From Pseudaminobacter salicylatoxidans (GTDB lineage: Bacteria > Pseudomonadota > Alphaproteobacteria > Rhizobiales > Rhizobiaceae), in contig NZ_QGGG01000001.1 in assembly GCF_003148475.1 (NCBI RefSeq), positions 124,001-188,000 on the forward strand: a stretch of DNA of 64,000 bases, written 5' to 3'. A program made the translations under genes and the position numbers. Under the pieces are notes generated by a model that had not been told where the DNA came from, did not search any database, and saw nothing but the letters and a program-made list of their open reading frames with translations. Below, piece by piece: positions 52,655 through 63,346 of the stretch. Position 1 is the stretch's first letter. Every line of letters begins with the position of its first letter.

Positions 52655-53659
52655 TTATAGCCGGGTACGATACGCAGCGGGCGTGGTGCCGTTGCGCTCG
52701 CGGAAAGCCCGGATGAAATGCGATGAATCGCAGAACCCCGTCGAGGTGGCGATTTCAGTCACCGACTGATCGGTGTGGCGAAGCAGGAACTCGGCATATT
52801 CCAGCCGCATGATCTTGTAGGCGAGCGTCGGGGCCATGCCGACGCTGGTCTGGAAACGCCTTTCCAACTGGCGCCGGTTGGTGCCCAGCCGCCGCGCGAT
52901 TTCGGCGGCGGAAAGCGGCGCGTCGATATTCTGCTGCATCAGAAGCAGCGCCTTCTTCACCAGCCCATCGTCGGTCTTGAGGTCGAGCGGGATGCCGGGC
53001 TGCGGCTTCTCCGCTCTCAGAGCATCGTCGATGATCATGATGTGCAGGCTCTTGCGGGCCTGTGCGCGACCGATATGCTTTTCCACCAGATAGGCGGCCA
53101 GATGCGCCGAACTTGCGCCGCCCGAGCAGGTCAGCCGGTTGCGGTCGACGATGAATATCTGGTCGGAGACGGGCTTCAGGCCGTCGAACTGCTCCAGAAA
53201 ATCGGCGTGGTGGAACCAGCTCACGCAGCAGCGATAGCCGTCCATCAACCCGGCGCGGTGCAGGATGAAGGCCCCGGTGCAGACGCCCACCAGCGGCACT
53301 TTCGCCGCTGCGGCCCGTTGCAGGTAACGCATATATTCGAGGCTGAGATTGGGGATTTCGTCGATCAGGCCGCCGACCACGACGATGTAGTCGAACTTCC
53401 CCGGATCGCCCAGCCGCTCATTGGGTTGCACCAGAACGCCACAGCTCGAGGCCACGGGGCTCATCGTGTCCGACAGCAGCGTCCATTCGCACAGGATGGG
53501 CCGGCTGCGGTCGCCTTCGTCGGCGGCTAACCTCAGCACGTCCACGAAATTGGCGAAGGCGCAGAGCGTGAAGCGGCGGGCAAGGATAAAGCCTACCGAC
53601 AGGCGCGGCGCAGGCGTTCCGCGCCTCGGCTGCTGACCGGATCTGATGCTCTGTTCCAT
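52655..53659 (-). CDS. GlxA-family AraC-type regulator (DJ-1/PfpI + HTH)
   Basis: A 334-residue activator. Residues about 15-190 form a glutamine-amidotransferase-like DJ-1 domain (VGFILARRFTLCAFANFVDV, VPLVGVCTGAFILHRAGLMD). The last 100 residues are an AraC HTH pair (AAEIARRLGTNRRQLERRFQ, VTEIATSTGFCDSSHFIRAF). Relatives GbdR, CdhR and SouR control betaine, carnitine and sarcosine genes. ATG 53659 has GGGAGG upstream. Divergent from soxB, it is the probable sarcosine-responsive activator. Confidence 0.87.
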   Translation of the reverse strand: MEQSIRSGQQPRRGTPAPRLSVGFILARRFTLCAFANFVDVLRLAADEGDRSRPILCEWTLLSDTMSPVASSCGVLVQPNERLGDPGKFDYIVVVGGLIDEIPNLSLEYMRYLQRAAAAKVPLVGVCTGAFILHRAGLMDGYRCCVSWFHHADFLEQFDGLKPVSDQIFIVDRNRLTCSGGASSAHLAAYLVEKHIGRAQARKSLHIMIIDDALRAEKPQPGIPLDLKTDDGLVKKALLLMQQNIDAPLSAAEIARRLGTNRRQLERRFQTSVGMAPTLAYKIMRLEYAEFLLRHTDQSVTEIATSTGFCDSSHFIRAFRERNGTTPAAYRTRL

Positions 53660-53676
53660 GAAGCCTCCCGCGACCA

Positions 53677-53706
53677 TGTCGCAAGGGTAACATTATGCTG
53701 ACGCAA
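53677..53706 (+). promoter_or_regulatory. Direct repeats spaced 22 bp, candidate AraC-type binding site
   Basis: TGTCGCAA (53677-53684) and TGACGCAA (53699-53706) repeat at a distance of 22 bases, about two helical turns, in the 110-base gap between the AraC-type gene and soxB. That is the usual geometry for the tandem half-sites of AraC-family activators. Confidence 0.4.
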
Positions 53707-53769
53707 CTATTCTGTCCAACGTGGAAAGAGTCCTCGATACTCGGGCCATGTTGAACTCCGGGGTGTGCT

Positions 53770-55023
53770 ATGGCCCGCTTTTCGTTTTCGTCGCTGCTCA
53801 CCAACGCCCTGACCGGTAACAAGAACTGGCAGCCGCAATGGCCCGATGCCGAGCCCAGGGCCGAGTATGACGTCATCATCGTCGGCGCAGGCGGGCATGG
53901 CCTGGGCGCGGCCTATTATCTCGCGAGCCAGCACGGCATCACCAATGTCGCCATCATCGAGAAGGGATGGCTCGGCGGCGGCAACACCGGCCGCAACACC
54001 ACCATCATCCGCTCGAACTACCTCTATGACGAAAGCGCCATGCTCTACGAGCATGCCATGAAACTGTGGGAGGGCCTGAGCCAGGAGCTGAACTACAATG
54101 TCATGTTCTCGCAGCGCGGGGTGATGATGCTGGCGCACAATGTGCACGACGTGCAGAGCTTCAAGCGCCACATCCATTCGAACCGGCTGAACGGCATCGA
54201 CAATGAGTGGCTGACGCCGGAGCAGGCCAGGGAATATTGCCCGCCGCTCAACATCGCGGCCAATGCCCGCTATCCCGTGATGGGTGCGGCCCTGCAGCGG
54301 CGCGGCGGCGTCGCCCGCCACGACGCGGTGGCCTGGGGCTATGCGCGCGGCGCTGCGGCGCGTGGCGTCGATATCATCCAGAACTGCCCGGTGACGGCGA
54401 TCCGCCGCGATGCGTCGGGCAAGGTCATGGGTGTCGAGACGGCCAGGGGCTTCATCAAGGCGAAGAAGGTTGCGGTGTCGGCAGCCGGCAATACATCCGT
54501 CGTGATGGATACGGCCGGCGTGCGCCTGCCGTTGGAAAGCTATCCCTTGCAGGCGCTGGTGTCGGAGCCGGTCAAGCCGATTTTTCCCTGTGTGGTCATG
54601 TCCAACACGGTACATGCCTATATCTCGCAGTCCGACAAGGGCGAGCTGGTGATCGGTTCGGGCACCGACCAGTATGTTTCCTACAGCCAGCGCGGCGGCC
54701 TGCCGCTGATCGAGCACACGGTGGCGGCGATCTGCGAGGTGTTCCCGATCTTCACGCGCATGCGCATGCTGCGCAAATGGGGCGGCATCGTTGACGTTAC
54801 CCCCGACCGTTCGCCGATCATCGGCAAGACGCCGGTGCCGGGGCTTTACGTCAATTGCGGCTGGGGCACGGGTGGCTTCAAGGCAACGCCGGGTTCGGCC
54901 CATGTCTTTGCCCACACCATCGCCCGCGACGAGCCGCATCTGATCAACGCGCCCTTCACGCTGGAGCGCTTCACCACCGGCCGGCTGATCGACGAGGCGG
55001 CGGCCGCCGCCGTCGCGCACTGA
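53770..55023 (+). CDS. soxB: Sarcosine oxidase subunit beta
   Basis: Catalytic flavoprotein of heterotetrameric sarcosine oxidase, 417 residues: sarcosine + O2 + THF gives glycine, 5,10-methylene-THF and H2O2. The N-terminus [20 protein letters not shown] is the SoxB signature. FAD-binding [20 protein letters not shown], then [20 protein letters not shown]. The His for covalent FMN is expected near [12 protein letters not shown]. First gene of soxBDAG; 13 bases separate it from soxD. Confidence 0.94.
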   Translation: MARFSFSSLLTNALTGNKNWQPQWPDAEPRAEYDVIIVGAGGHGLGAAYYLASQHGITNVAIIEKGWLGGGNTGRNTTIIRSNYLYDESAMLYEHAMKLWEGLSQELNYNVMFSQRGVMMLAHNVHDVQSFKRHIHSNRLNGIDNEWLTPEQAREYCPPLNIAANARYPVMGAALQRRGGVARHDAVAWGYARGAAARGVDIIQNCPVTAIRRDASGKVMGVETARGFIKAKKVAVSAAGNTSVVMDTAGVRLPLESYPLQALVSEPVKPIFPCVVMSNTVHAYISQSDKGELVIGSGTDQYVSYSQRGGLPLIEHTVAAICEVFPIFTRMRMLRKWGGIVDVTPDRSPIIGKTPVPGLYVNCGWGTGGFKATPGSAHVFAHTIARDEPHLINAPFTLERFTTGRLIDEAAAAAVAH

Positions 55024-55036
55024 GGAAAACCGAAAG

Positions 55037-55339
55037 ATGTTGCTCATCCGCTGCCCCTATTGCGAGGCCGAGCGCCCGGAACTCGAATTCACCTATGCCG
55101 GCGAAGCGCATATCGCGCGCCCGGCCGACCCGTCGCAGCTGACGGACGAGGAGTGGAAGGACTTCCTGTTCATCCGCTCCAATCCGCGCGGCACACATTT
55201 CGAGCGCTGGCGCCACCAGCATGGCTGCGGCCGGTTCTTCAATGCCGTGCGCGACACCGTCAGCGACAAATTCGTGATGACCTACAAGGCCGGGCTGCCC
55301 CGCCCGACCGAGACCGAACTCAAGGAAGCACGGTCATGA
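55037..55339 (+). CDS. soxD: Sarcosine oxidase subunit delta
   Basis: Small subunit of 100 residues that binds zinc. The ligands are visible: C6 and C9 in LIRCPYCEAERPE, and the His/Cys group in WRHQHGCGRFFNAVRDT (H60-H62, C64). Ends by overlapping the soxA start (ATGA). Confidence 0.94.
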   Translation: MLLIRCPYCEAERPELEFTYAGEAHIARPADPSQLTDEEWKDFLFIRSNPRGTHFERWRHQHGCGRFFNAVRDTVSDKFVMTYKAGLPRPTETELKEARS

Positions 55340-58335
55340 CCAGCTACCGCATTCCCGGCAAGGGCCGCATCGACCGCAGCAAGCCGGTGCGCTTCGCTTT
55401 CAACGGCGACAACTATCACGGCTACCAGGGCGACACGCTGGCCTCCGCGCTGCTTGCCAATGGCGTGCATCTGGTTGGCCGTTCGTTCAAATATCATCGC
55501 CCGCGCGGCATTCTGTCGGCCGGGTCGGAAGAGCCGAACGCGCTGGTCGGCACCAGTCGCGGGCCGGGCCGCTTCGAACCCAACACGCGGGCAACGGTGC
55601 TCGAGGTCTTCGACGGCTTGAGCACCACCAGCCAGAACCACTGGCCGTCGCTGAAGCGCGACATCGGCGCGATCAACGACGCGCTCTACATGCTGTTTTC
55701 GGCCGGCTTCTACTACAAGACTTTCATGTGGCCGAAGTCCTTCTGGAACAAGGTCTATGAGCCCTTCATCCGCGGTGCCGCCGGTCTCGGCAAGTCGCCG
55801 ACCGAACCGGATCCAGATACCTATGCCAGCCGTTTCGCCCATTGCGACGTGCTTGTCGTCGGCGCCGGGCCGGCAGGGTTGGCAGCTGCGCTCGAAGCCG
55901 GACGCATCGGCGCCAGGGTCATTCTCTGCGACGAGCAGGCCGAACCGGGCGGTTCGCTGCTGTCGGAAACGGATGCCGGCATCGACGGCCTTTCCGGCTG
56001 GGAGTGGTTGAACACAGCGATGGCCGAGCTCGCAACGCTGCCAAACGCCACCGTACTGACCCGCACAACGGCAATCGGCTACTACCACCAGAATTTCATC
56101 GGCCTGTGCCAGCGGCTGACCGACCATCTGGCCAGCCCGCCGCAAGGCGCGCCGCGCGAGCGCATGTGGAAGGTGCGGGCAAAACAGGTCGTGCTGGCGC
56201 AGGGCTCGATCGAAAAGCCACTGGTGTTCGATGGCAACGATCGCCCCGGCGTGATGCTGGCCGGTGCCGCGCGCAGCTATCTCAACCGCTTTGGCGTCAA
56301 GGTCGGCAACCGCCCGGCGGTGGTGACGTCGCATGACAGCGCCTGGCTGGCCGCATTCGATCTTGCCGAGGCAGGCGTGAAGGTCGCTGCCATCGTCGAT
56401 ATCCGGCCCGAGGTTGCTGGCCATCTGAAGCAGCGCGCTGCGGCTCTCGGCATCGAAGTGCTGGCAGGCTGGACCGTCACCGGCACCAGCGGCCGACTGC
56501 GGGTCGCTTCCGCGCGCGTCAACCCGGTCAGCCGTGGCGGCGTGGTCGGTCCGGCCCGCACGATTGCCTGCGACGCGCTCCTGATGAGCGGCGGCTGGAC
56601 GCCGAGCGTGCATCTGTTCTCGCACACCAAGGGCAAGCTCGACTGGAACGAGGACGGCCAGATGTTCCTGCCCGGCGATCACGCCGAGGCGAGCCGCTGC
56701 GTCGGCGCCGGCAATGGCAGCTTCGGTCTTGCGGCGGCCCTTGCGGAAGGTGCCGCGGCGGGCGTGGGCGCTGCCGTGGATGCCGGCTTCAAGGCGAAGG
56801 CGGGAATCTACAAGGTCGGGAACGAAGTGCCGCTGACCGGCGTCAGCAACCGTGAATTGCCGACCGACCGCAACGCGTCCAGGGCCAAGGCTTTCGTCGA
56901 TTTCCAGAACGACGTCACCGCCAAGGACATCAGGCTCGCCGTGCGCGAGGGCTTCAAGTCGATCGAGCACATCAAGCGCTACACCACCACCGGCATGGCG
57001 ACCGATCAGGGCAAGACCTCCAACATCAATGGTCTCGCCATCGCCTCCGATGCGGTGAAGCGCCCGGCGCCGGCGGTGGGCCTCACCACCTTTCGCCCGC
57101 CCTACACGCCGACTACTTTCGGTGCCTTTGCCGGCTACAATCGCGGCGAGCTGTTCGAGGTGACGCGCAAGACGCCGATCGATGGGTGGGCCGAGGAAAA
57201 CGGAGCCGTTTACGAGCCTGTGTCGTTGTGGCGGCGCGCCTGGTATTTCCCGCAGCCCGGTGAGGATATGCATGCCGCTGTGGCGCGCGAATGCAAGGCG
57301 GTACGGGAAACGCTGGGCATGTTCGACGCCTCGACGCTGGGCAAGATCGAGATCGTCGGGCCGGATGCGGCCGAATTCCTCAACCGCATGTACACCAACC
57401 CGTGGCTGAAGCTTGGCGTGGGCCGTTGCCGCTACGGCGTGCTGCTCGGCGAGGACGGCTTCATCCGAGACGACGGCGTCATCGGCCGCCTCACGCCCGA
57501 CCGCTTCCATGTCACCACCACCACGGGCGGGGCCGCGCGCGTGCTGGCCATGATGGAGGACTATCTTCAGACCGAATGGCCGGACCTTAAGGTGCGGCTC
57601 ACCTCCACCACCGAGCAGTGGGCGGTGATTGCCCTGCAGGGGCCGAATGCACGCAAGCTGCTGGAACCGCTGGTCGAGGGCATCGACCTCTCGGAAGAGG
57701 CGTTCCCGCATATGTCGGTGGCCGAAGGGCGCATCTGCGGTGTGCCGACGCGGCTGTTCCGCATGAGCTTCACCGGCGAGCGGGGCTATGAGGTCAACGT
57801 GCCGGCGCGCTATGGCCGCGCGGTGTGGGAAAAGCTCCACGGGGCCGGGCAGCAGCTCGGCATCACGCCCTACGGCACCGAAACCATGCACGTGTTGCGC
57901 GCGGAGAAGGGCTACATCATCGTCGGTCAGGACACCGACGGCACGCTGACGCCGGACGATGCCGCCCTCGGCTGGGCCATCGGTAAGGCCAAGCCCGATT
58001 TTGTCGGCAAGCGCTCGCTGAGCCGGCCGGACATGCTGAAGGAAGACCGCAAGCAGCTTGTGGGCTTGCTGACATCCGATCCGGACACGGTGCTGGAGGA
58101 GGGTGCGCAGATCGTGCTCGATCCCAACCAGACGCTGCCGATGAAGATGGTGGGCCACGTCACGTCCTCCTACTGGAGCCCGGCGCTCGGCCGCTCGATC
58201 GCGCTTGCCGTGGTCGAGGGCGGGCGGGCCCGCGAGGGCGAAACCGTACATATCCCGATGCCGGGGCGCACGCTGGCCGCCAGCATCACCGGCACGGTGT
58301 TCTACGATCCCGACAACAAGCGTCTGAGCGCATAG
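55336..58335 (+). CDS. soxA: Sarcosine oxidase subunit alpha
   Basis: Large subunit of 999 residues. An N-terminal Fer2-like domain without cluster cysteines (FAFNGDNYHGYQGDTLASAL), an NAD-binding domain (CDVLVVGAGPAGLAAALEAG, near 170-200), and a C-terminal aminomethyltransferase/GcvT-like part from about residue 610 (YEPVSLWRRAWYFPQPGEDM, LGMFDASTLGKIEIVGPDA, MSFTGERGYEVNVPARYG), where THF accepts the one-carbon unit. Electrons and the imine pass to and from SoxB. Confidence 0.94.
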   Translation: MTSYRIPGKGRIDRSKPVRFAFNGDNYHGYQGDTLASALLANGVHLVGRSFKYHRPRGILSAGSEEPNALVGTSRGPGRFEPNTRATVLEVFDGLSTTSQNHWPSLKRDIGAINDALYMLFSAGFYYKTFMWPKSFWNKVYEPFIRGAAGLGKSPTEPDPDTYASRFAHCDVLVVGAGPAGLAAALEAGRIGARVILCDEQAEPGGSLLSETDAGIDGLSGWEWLNTAMAELATLPNATVLTRTTAIGYYHQNFIGLCQRLTDHLASPPQGAPRERMWKVRAKQVVLAQGSIEKPLVFDGNDRPGVMLAGAARSYLNRFGVKVGNRPAVVTSHDSAWLAAFDLAEAGVKVAAIVDIRPEVAGHLKQRAAALGIEVLAGWTVTGTSGRLRVASARVNPVSRGGVVGPARTIACDALLMSGGWTPSVHLFSHTKGKLDWNEDGQMFLPGDHAEASRCVGAGNGSFGLAAALAEGAAAGVGAAVDAGFKAKAGIYKVGNEVPLTGVSNRELPTDRNASRAKAFVDFQNDVTAKDIRLAVREGFKSIEHIKRYTTTGMATDQGKTSNINGLAIASDAVKRPAPAVGLTTFRPPYTPTTFGAFAGYNRGELFEVTRKTPIDGWAEENGAVYEPVSLWRRAWYFPQPGEDMHAAVARECKAVRETLGMFDASTLGKIEIVGPDAAEFLNRMYTNPWLKLGVGRCRYGVLLGEDGFIRDDGVIGRLTPDRFHVTTTTGGAARVLAMMEDYLQTEWPDLKVRLTSTTEQWAVIALQGPNARKLLEPLVEGIDLSEEAFPHMSVAEGRICGVPTRLFRMSFTGERGYEVNVPARYGRAVWEKLHGAGQQLGITPYGTETMHVLRAEKGYIIVGQDTDGTLTPDDAALGWAIGKAKPDFVGKRSLSRPDMLKEDRKQLVGLLTSDPDTVLEEGAQIVLDPNQTLPMKMVGHVTSSYWSPALGRSIALAVVEGGRAREGETVHIPMPGRTLAASITGTVFYDPDNKRLSA

Positions 58336-58345
58336 GAATACGATC

Positions 58346-58906
58346 ATGATGCACGAACATCACCCGCTGGTCGGCCGCGAGATCGCCATCCGCAAGGCCA
58401 TGCCGCTCATCGTCCGTGTGGCGGCCGATACGGCCCGCTTCAGCCTGCGGATCGACCCGGCCGAGATTGAAAAAGCGTCGAAGGCGTTCGGCCTGAACCT
58501 GCCGGCGAAAATCGGCGAAACCGCCATCTCCGGAGAAAAGCGGGCGATCTGCCTTGGTCCGGACGAATGGTATCTCACCGCGCCGCTGGCCGAGCAGGAG
58601 GCGGTGGAGCAAGCCTTTGCCGATCTCTATGCGACTGCTGTTCACAGTCTCGTCGATATCGGCCATCGCGAGGTTGGCATCGAGATCGAGGGCTCGGATG
58701 CGGTGCTTGCGCTGCAATCTGCGCTTGCCTTCGACATCGAGGCGATGCCTGTCGGCAGCGGTTGCCGCACCATCTTCGACAAGGCCCAGATCGTCTTGTT
58801 GCGCGAAGCGGAAAATCGCTTCCGCATCGAGGTCTGGCGTTCCTTCGCCGACCATGTCTGGGGGCTTCTGCAGGCGGCCGGCCGCGAGATCGAACTCGAC
58901 ATCTGA
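58346..58906 (+). CDS. soxG: Sarcosine oxidase subunit gamma
   Basis: Structural subunit of 186 residues, distantly GcvT-like (FGLNLPAKIGETAISGEKRA, CLGPDEWYLTAPLAEQ, SLVDIGHREVGIEIEGSDAV, GCRTIFDKAQIVLLREAENR). Closes the sox operon. No glyA, folD or purU gene, often found with sox genes, follows here. Confidence 0.92.
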   Translation: MMHEHHPLVGREIAIRKAMPLIVRVAADTARFSLRIDPAEIEKASKAFGLNLPAKIGETAISGEKRAICLGPDEWYLTAPLAEQEAVEQAFADLYATAVHSLVDIGHREVGIEIEGSDAVLALQSALAFDIEAMPVGSGCRTIFDKAQIVLLREAENRFRIEVWRSFADHVWGLLQAAGREIELDI

Positions 58907-58971
58907 GACGCTCTTGCCGTGAGGGAAACATGCCGCGCGTCAACCCGGCCGGCTCGCGCCCAGACGACGAT

Positions 58972-58999
58972 GCCGGAAAGCGTGAAGCGGCTTTCCGGC
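58972..58999. repeat. Palindromic repeat related to the 45.8-kb element
   Basis: GCCGGAAAGC (58972-58981) and GCTTTCCGGC (58990-58999) are perfect 10-bp arms around GTGAAGCG. The core CGGAAAGCGTGAAGCGGC matches the pattern of the element at 45799-45823 and is followed, as there, by ACGTCA. It sits between sox and urease operons. The rest of 58907-59191 shows no gene; it must hold the urease promoter. Confidence 0.6.
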
Positions 59000-59191
59000 G
59001 ACGTCACGATCTACCTGATTGAATTTTCTGCATATACGCAACGCCAAGTGATTTCATGTCGGCGCTATATGCTCTGGCCCCGATGCGTCAGGCCTTCCCC
59101 CTCCCGCTAGAATTCGGAAATATGCCTGAACGCGACACATCTTGACGAGAATGCGTCTTGAATCGCTTTCCGAGGCGGGCGAAATAGCGCC

Positions 59192-60031
59192 ATGATCAAG
59201 GTCACTAGCGATTTGAGGGAGCTTTCTTCTCAACGCGTCGATGGGTTGGGCGCGGTTTCGATAAGGCACAAGGACGGACGGTCCCGCATCGCGCGTCTCT
59301 ACCAGGACGGCGCCGCCAAGATCCGTATGCCCCGCACCATGAGCGATCCGCTCGAGACCGTGCTGATCAATACATCCGGCGGCCTGACCGGCGGGGACCG
59401 GCTCCGCTGGGAGGTGGGTGTCGAGACAGGCGCATCTGCGGTTGTCACCACGCAGGCCTGCGAGCGCATCTACCGCTCGGCGGGTGGCGAATCGCTCGTG
59501 TCTTCCACGCTGACGGCAGCGAAAGGCACGCGTCTGGCCTGGCTTCCGCAGGAGACGATCCTGTTCAACGGCGCCGTCCTCTCGCGCAAGCTGGACGTGG
59601 ATGTGGCAGCCGATGCCGAAGTGCTGATCTCGGAAGCGACGCTTTTTGGCCGTCAGGCCATGGGCGAAACCGTCGAAGAGGCGCACTTCCATGATCGCTG
59701 GCGCGTTCGCGTCGGTGGCAGGCTGGTGCATGCCGAGGATTTTCGGCTTGGCCCGAAGGTCGCGGACCAGTTGGGCAAGGCTGCGGTCGCGGGCGGGGCG
59801 AGGGCTGTGGCAACGGTGTTGTTGATAGCAGCAGATGCGGAGAGACGACTGGCGCGCGCGCGTGATACGCTGGATGAACAGGCAGGAGTGAGTGTGTGGC
59901 GGGTCGGCGAAAGCACCAAGCTGGCGGCGCGCCTCTACGCTCCTGATGGTTATACTCTTCGCAAGCGGTTGATGCCCTTGCTGGCACTGCTTAACGGGCA
60001 GGCCGGCTTGCCGAAAGTATGGTCAATCTAG
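59192..60031 (+). CDS. ureD: Urease accessory protein UreD (UreH)
   Basis: Chaperone for nickel-centre assembly, 279 residues, part of the UreD-UreF-UreG complex bound to apo-urease. Typical stretches: [67 protein letters not shown]. First gene of the urease operon. Confidence 0.93.
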   Translation: MIKVTSDLRELSSQRVDGLGAVSIRHKDGRSRIARLYQDGAAKIRMPRTMSDPLETVLINTSGGLTGGDRLRWEVGVETGASAVVTTQACERIYRSAGGESLVSSTLTAAKGTRLAWLPQETILFNGAVLSRKLDVDVAADAEVLISEATLFGRQAMGETVEEAHFHDRWRVRVGGRLVHAEDFRLGPKVADQLGKAAVAGGARAVATVLLIAADAERRLARARDTLDEQAGVSVWRVGESTKLAARLYAPDGYTLRKRLMPLLALLNGQAGLPKVWSI

Positions 60032-60070
60032 GAACGCCGCACGGCGGAAAATGCTGAAACGGTTGAAAAG

Positions 60071-60373
60071 ATGAATCTGACACCAAGGGAAAAAGACAAA
60101 CTGCTGATTGCGATGGCCGCCATGGTGGCGCGCCGCCGGCTCGAACGCGGGGTGAAGCTGAACCATCCCGAGGCCATCGCGCTCATTACCGATTTCGTGG
60201 TGGAGGGCGCTCGCGACGGACGCTCGGTCGCCGACCTGATGGAGGCGGGTGCGCATATCCTCACCCGCGAACAGGTCATGGACGGCGTGGCCGACATAAT
60301 CCCGAATGTGCAGGTCGAAGCAATGTTCCCCGACGGCACGAAGCTGGTTACGGTACAAGAGCCGATACGCTGA
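60071..60373 (+). CDS. ureA: Urease subunit gamma
   Basis: Structural subunit of 100 residues: [60 protein letters not shown], ending TVQEPIR. Full family length. Separated from ureJ by 157 bases that show only short stems. Confidence 0.95.
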   Translation: MNLTPREKDKLLIAMAAMVARRRLERGVKLNHPEAIALITDFVVEGARDGRSVADLMEAGAHILTREQVMDGVADIIPNVQVEAMFPDGTKLVTVQEPIR

Positions 60374-60530
60374 GGCGTCCGGCTTAAAAGATCCCGGCGA
60401 AAGCCGGCGGCGCAGGGTGAGCGATGCGCTCCATGCGCCGGCAGCAGAAAGCATGCGCATCGCAAGGTTTCCGCCGCACGGATCAATATCGCAGCGGCGA
60501 TGGCAACTGACGAGAAAGGTCAAAAGAATA

Positions 60531-61118
60531 ATGAAAAAGACAACGATCGTTGCGGCAGCGGCCATGACGCTGATGGCAAGTCCCGCATTTGCCCACCTCA
60601 ATCCGGCCGAGCACGGATCGTTTGCCGCCGGCTTCAGCCATCCGCTTACCGGCACGGACCATATCCTGGCCATGGTGGCGGTGGGCCTGTGGGCGGCGAT
60701 GCTTGGCGGCCGCGCGCTGTTTGCGGTGCCGGCTGCCTTCGTCGGCGTCATGATCGTCGGCTTCCTCACGGCGCTTTTCGGCCTGCCGGTGCCCTTCGTC
60801 GAGCCGGTCATCCTCGCCTCTGTGGTGGTGCTCGGCCTGGTCGTCGCACTGGCGCTTCCGGTGCCCGTCGTGGTCGGCGCGGCCATAGCCGGCTTCTTCG
60901 CCTTCTTCCACGGCCATGCGCATGGCAGCGAGATCGGCGCCGCAGGCCTCCTCTCCTACGGCGCGGGCTTCGCGCTGGCGACCGCGCTGCTGCATGCGGC
61001 AGGCATCGGCCTCGGGCTCGGTGCCGGACGCCTGTGGCAAGGCAGTGCCGGCCGCATCGCCATGCGCGTGGCTGGCGGCGCGACCGCGCTTGGCGGCCTG
61101 ATGCTGATGGCCGGTTAA
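60531..61118 (+). CDS. ureJ: HupE/UreJ-family membrane protein
   Basis: A 195-residue protein with a signal-like N-terminus ([20 protein letters not shown]) and about six spans. The family motif [20 protein letters not shown] and the His-rich [15 protein letters not shown] suggest metal handling. HupE/UreJ proteins are thought to import nickel, needed by urease. Placement between ureA and ureB is known in rhizobial urease operons. Confidence 0.9.
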   Translation: MKKTTIVAAAAMTLMASPAFAHLNPAEHGSFAAGFSHPLTGTDHILAMVAVGLWAAMLGGRALFAVPAAFVGVMIVGFLTALFGLPVPFVEPVILASVVVLGLVVALALPVPVVVGAAIAGFFAFFHGHAHGSEIGAAGLLSYGAGFALATALLHAAGIGLGLGAGRLWQGSAGRIAMRVAGGATALGGLMLMAG

Positions 61119-61129
61119 GGAACCAGGTC

Positions 61130-61435
61130 ATGATTCCCGGTGAAATCATTACGCCCGAAGGCGAAATCGAGCTGAACCAGGGCGCGCCCGTGGTCACGGT
61201 CAAAGTTGCCAATACCGGCGACCGGCCGATCCAGGTTGGCAGCCACTATCATTTCTATGAGGTGAACGAGGCGCTGCAGTTCGACCGCGAAGCGACGCGC
61301 GGCTTGCGCCTCGACATTGCGGCGGGCACCGCGGTTCGTTTCGAGCCCGGCCAGGAACGCGATGTGCCGCTCGTCCCCATCCTCGGCAAGCGCGAGGTTT
61401 ACGGCTTTCGCCAGATGGTGATGGGCAAGCTTTGA
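61130..61435 (+). CDS. ureB: Urease subunit beta
   Basis: Structural subunit of 101 residues: [75 protein letters not shown] 61130 lies just after ureJ with AAGGAAC upstream. 181 bases without a gene separate it from ureC; an ATCGGGAC/GTCCCGAT inverted repeat occurs near 61460-61500. Confidence 0.95.
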   Translation: MIPGEIITPEGEIELNQGAPVVTVKVANTGDRPIQVGSHYHFYEVNEALQFDREATRGLRLDIAAGTAVRFEPGQERDVPLVPILGKREVYGFRQMVMGKL

Positions 61436-61616
61436 CGCCCGGATAGGGCCCTGCCGCCGGATCGGGACGCGTAAATGCGATTTCGATCCGGTGTCCCGAT
61501 TTTGACGACAGCGAGCGACGGCATCCAGTTCCATCCGTCGCTCCGAAGCGGAACCAACGGTCCCGCGCGTTTCACACTATCCAGCTTTCACGGAAAGCAT
61601 CGACGGAGACGTTTTA

Positions 61617-63329
61617 ATGCCAGCCAGGATCAGCCGCGCGACATACGCGCAGATGTTCGGCCCCACGACCGGCGACAAGGTCAGGCTTGCCGACACCGAT
61701 CTTTTCATCGAGGTGGAGAAGGACCTCACCATCTATGGCGAGGAGGTGAAGTTCGGGGGCGGCAAGGTCATCCGCGACGGTATGGGCCAAAGCCAGCTTT
61801 CGCGCGCCCAGGGCGCGCTGGACACCGTCATCACCAATGTGGTCATCCTTGACCATACCGGCATCTACAAGGCCGATGTCGGCCTGCACAACGGGCGCAT
61901 CGCCGCAATCGGCAAGGCCGGCAACCCGGACACGCAGCCCGGTGTCGACATCATCATCGGGCCGGGCACCGAAATCATTGCCGGCGAAGGCAAGATCCTG
62001 ACTGCCGGCGGCATCGATACCCATATCCATTTCATCTCGCCGGCGCAGGTGGACGAGGCGCTCGCCTCCGGCGTCACCTGCATGATGGGCGGCGGCACCG
62101 GCCCGGCGCATGGCACGCTGGCCACCACCAGCACACCGGGGCCGTGGCACATCGCACGCACCATCCAGGCTTTCGACGGCCTGCCGATCAATATCGGCGT
62201 GTTCGGCAAGGGGTCGGCCACGCTGCCCGGCGCGCTGGAGGAGATGATCCGCGCCGGCGCCTGCGCGCTGAAGATCCACGAAGACTGGGGCGCGACGCCG
62301 GCGGCCATCGACAATTGCCTCACCGTTGCCGACGATTTCGACGTGCAGGTGGCGATCCATTCCGACACGCTGAACGAGGGCGGCTTCGTGGAGGACACGC
62401 TGGCCGCTTTCAAGGGACGGACCATCCATTCCTTCCACACGGAAGGCGCGGGCGGCGGTCACGCGCCGGACATCATCCGGGTGTGCCAGTATCCGAACGT
62501 TCTGCCTGCCTCGACCAACCCGACGCGGCCGTATACGGTCAACACCATCGCCGAGCATCTCGACATGCTGATGGTGTGCCATCACCTGTCGCCGTCGATC
62601 CCCGAGGACATCGCCTTTGCCGAAAGCCGCATCCGCAAGGAAACCATCGCGGCCGAAGACATCCTGCACGACATGGGCGCGTTCTCGATCATCTCCTCTG
62701 ACAGCCAGGCCATGGGCCGTGTCGGTGAAATGGTGATCCGCTGCTGGCAGACGGCGGACAAGATGAAGCGCCAGCGCGGCAGCCTGCCTCAGGATGTGCC
62801 GGGTAACGACAACTACCGGGCCCGTCGCTATGTGGCGAAATACACGATCAACCCGGCCATCGCCCACGGCATGGCGCATGAGATCGGCTCGGTGGAAGTG
62901 GGCAAGCGCGCCGACCTGGTATTGTGGACGCCGGCCTTCTTCGGCATGAAGCCGGAGATGGTGCTGCTCGGCGGCTGCATCACCATCGCGCCGATGGGCG
63001 ACACGAACGGCTCGATCCCGACGCCGCAGCCCATGCATTACCGCCCGATGTTCGGTTCCTTCGGCAAGGCGCGCACCAACAGCTCCATCACCTTCGTTTC
63101 GCAGGCGGCGATGGAAGAAGGCTTGCGCGAGAACATCGGCGTGGACAAGCAGATGGTGGCGGTCGCCAACACGCGCGGCGGCATCGGCAAGCGCTCCATG
63201 ATACTCAACGACGCCATGCCGAAGATGGAGGTCGATCCCGAAACCTATGAGGTGCGGGCCGACGGCGAGCTGCTTACCTGCGAGCCGTCCGATGTCCTTC
63301 CCATGGCGCAGCGCTATTTCCTGTTTTGA
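61617..63329 (+). CDS. ureC: Urease subunit alpha
   Basis: Catalytic subunit of 570 residues that hydrolyses urea to ammonia and carbamate at a dinickel centre. Ligands are visible: H136 and H138 in [14 protein letters not shown], the carbamylated Lys (about K219) and H221 in [13 protein letters not shown], the His in [12 protein letters not shown], the flap [16 protein letters not shown] and [12 protein letters not shown]. The urea source here would be creatine. Confidence 0.96.
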   Translation: MPARISRATYAQMFGPTTGDKVRLADTDLFIEVEKDLTIYGEEVKFGGGKVIRDGMGQSQLSRAQGALDTVITNVVILDHTGIYKADVGLHNGRIAAIGKAGNPDTQPGVDIIIGPGTEIIAGEGKILTAGGIDTHIHFISPAQVDEALASGVTCMMGGGTGPAHGTLATTSTPGPWHIARTIQAFDGLPINIGVFGKGSATLPGALEEMIRAGACALKIHEDWGATPAAIDNCLTVADDFDVQVAIHSDTLNEGGFVEDTLAAFKGRTIHSFHTEGAGGGHAPDIIRVCQYPNVLPASTNPTRPYTVNTIAEHLDMLMVCHHLSPSIPEDIAFAESRIRKETIAAEDILHDMGAFSIISSDSQAMGRVGEMVIRCWQTADKMKRQRGSLPQDVPGNDNYRARRYVAKYTINPAIAHGMAHEIGSVEVGKRADLVLWTPAFFGMKPEMVLLGGCITIAPMGDTNGSIPTPQPMHYRPMFGSFGKARTNSSITFVSQAAMEEGLRENIGVDKQMVAVANTRGGIGKRSMILNDAMPKMEVDPETYEVRADGELLTCEPSDVLPMAQRYFLF

Positions 63330-63346
63330 CTAGCGAAGGAACGATC

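Noticed and set aside
53770-55023. SoxB as dimethylglycine or other amine dehydrogenase
   Set aside because: The following soxD, soxA and soxG genes and the SoxB N-terminal signature make tetrameric sarcosine oxidase the clear choice.
55282-58347. Open frame of about 1,000 codons on the minus strand opposite soxA
   Set aside because: It mirrors the codon structure of a certain gene in G+C-rich DNA, has no domain or ribosome site, and lacks a plausible N-terminus. Similar long antisense frames at 25429-27147, 31337-32734, 32939-34342 and 61614-63038 were dropped for the same reason.
60531-61118. HupE as a hydrogenase gene
   Set aside because: No hydrogenase genes are near and it sits between ureA and ureB, so the urease-linked role (UreJ) is preferred.
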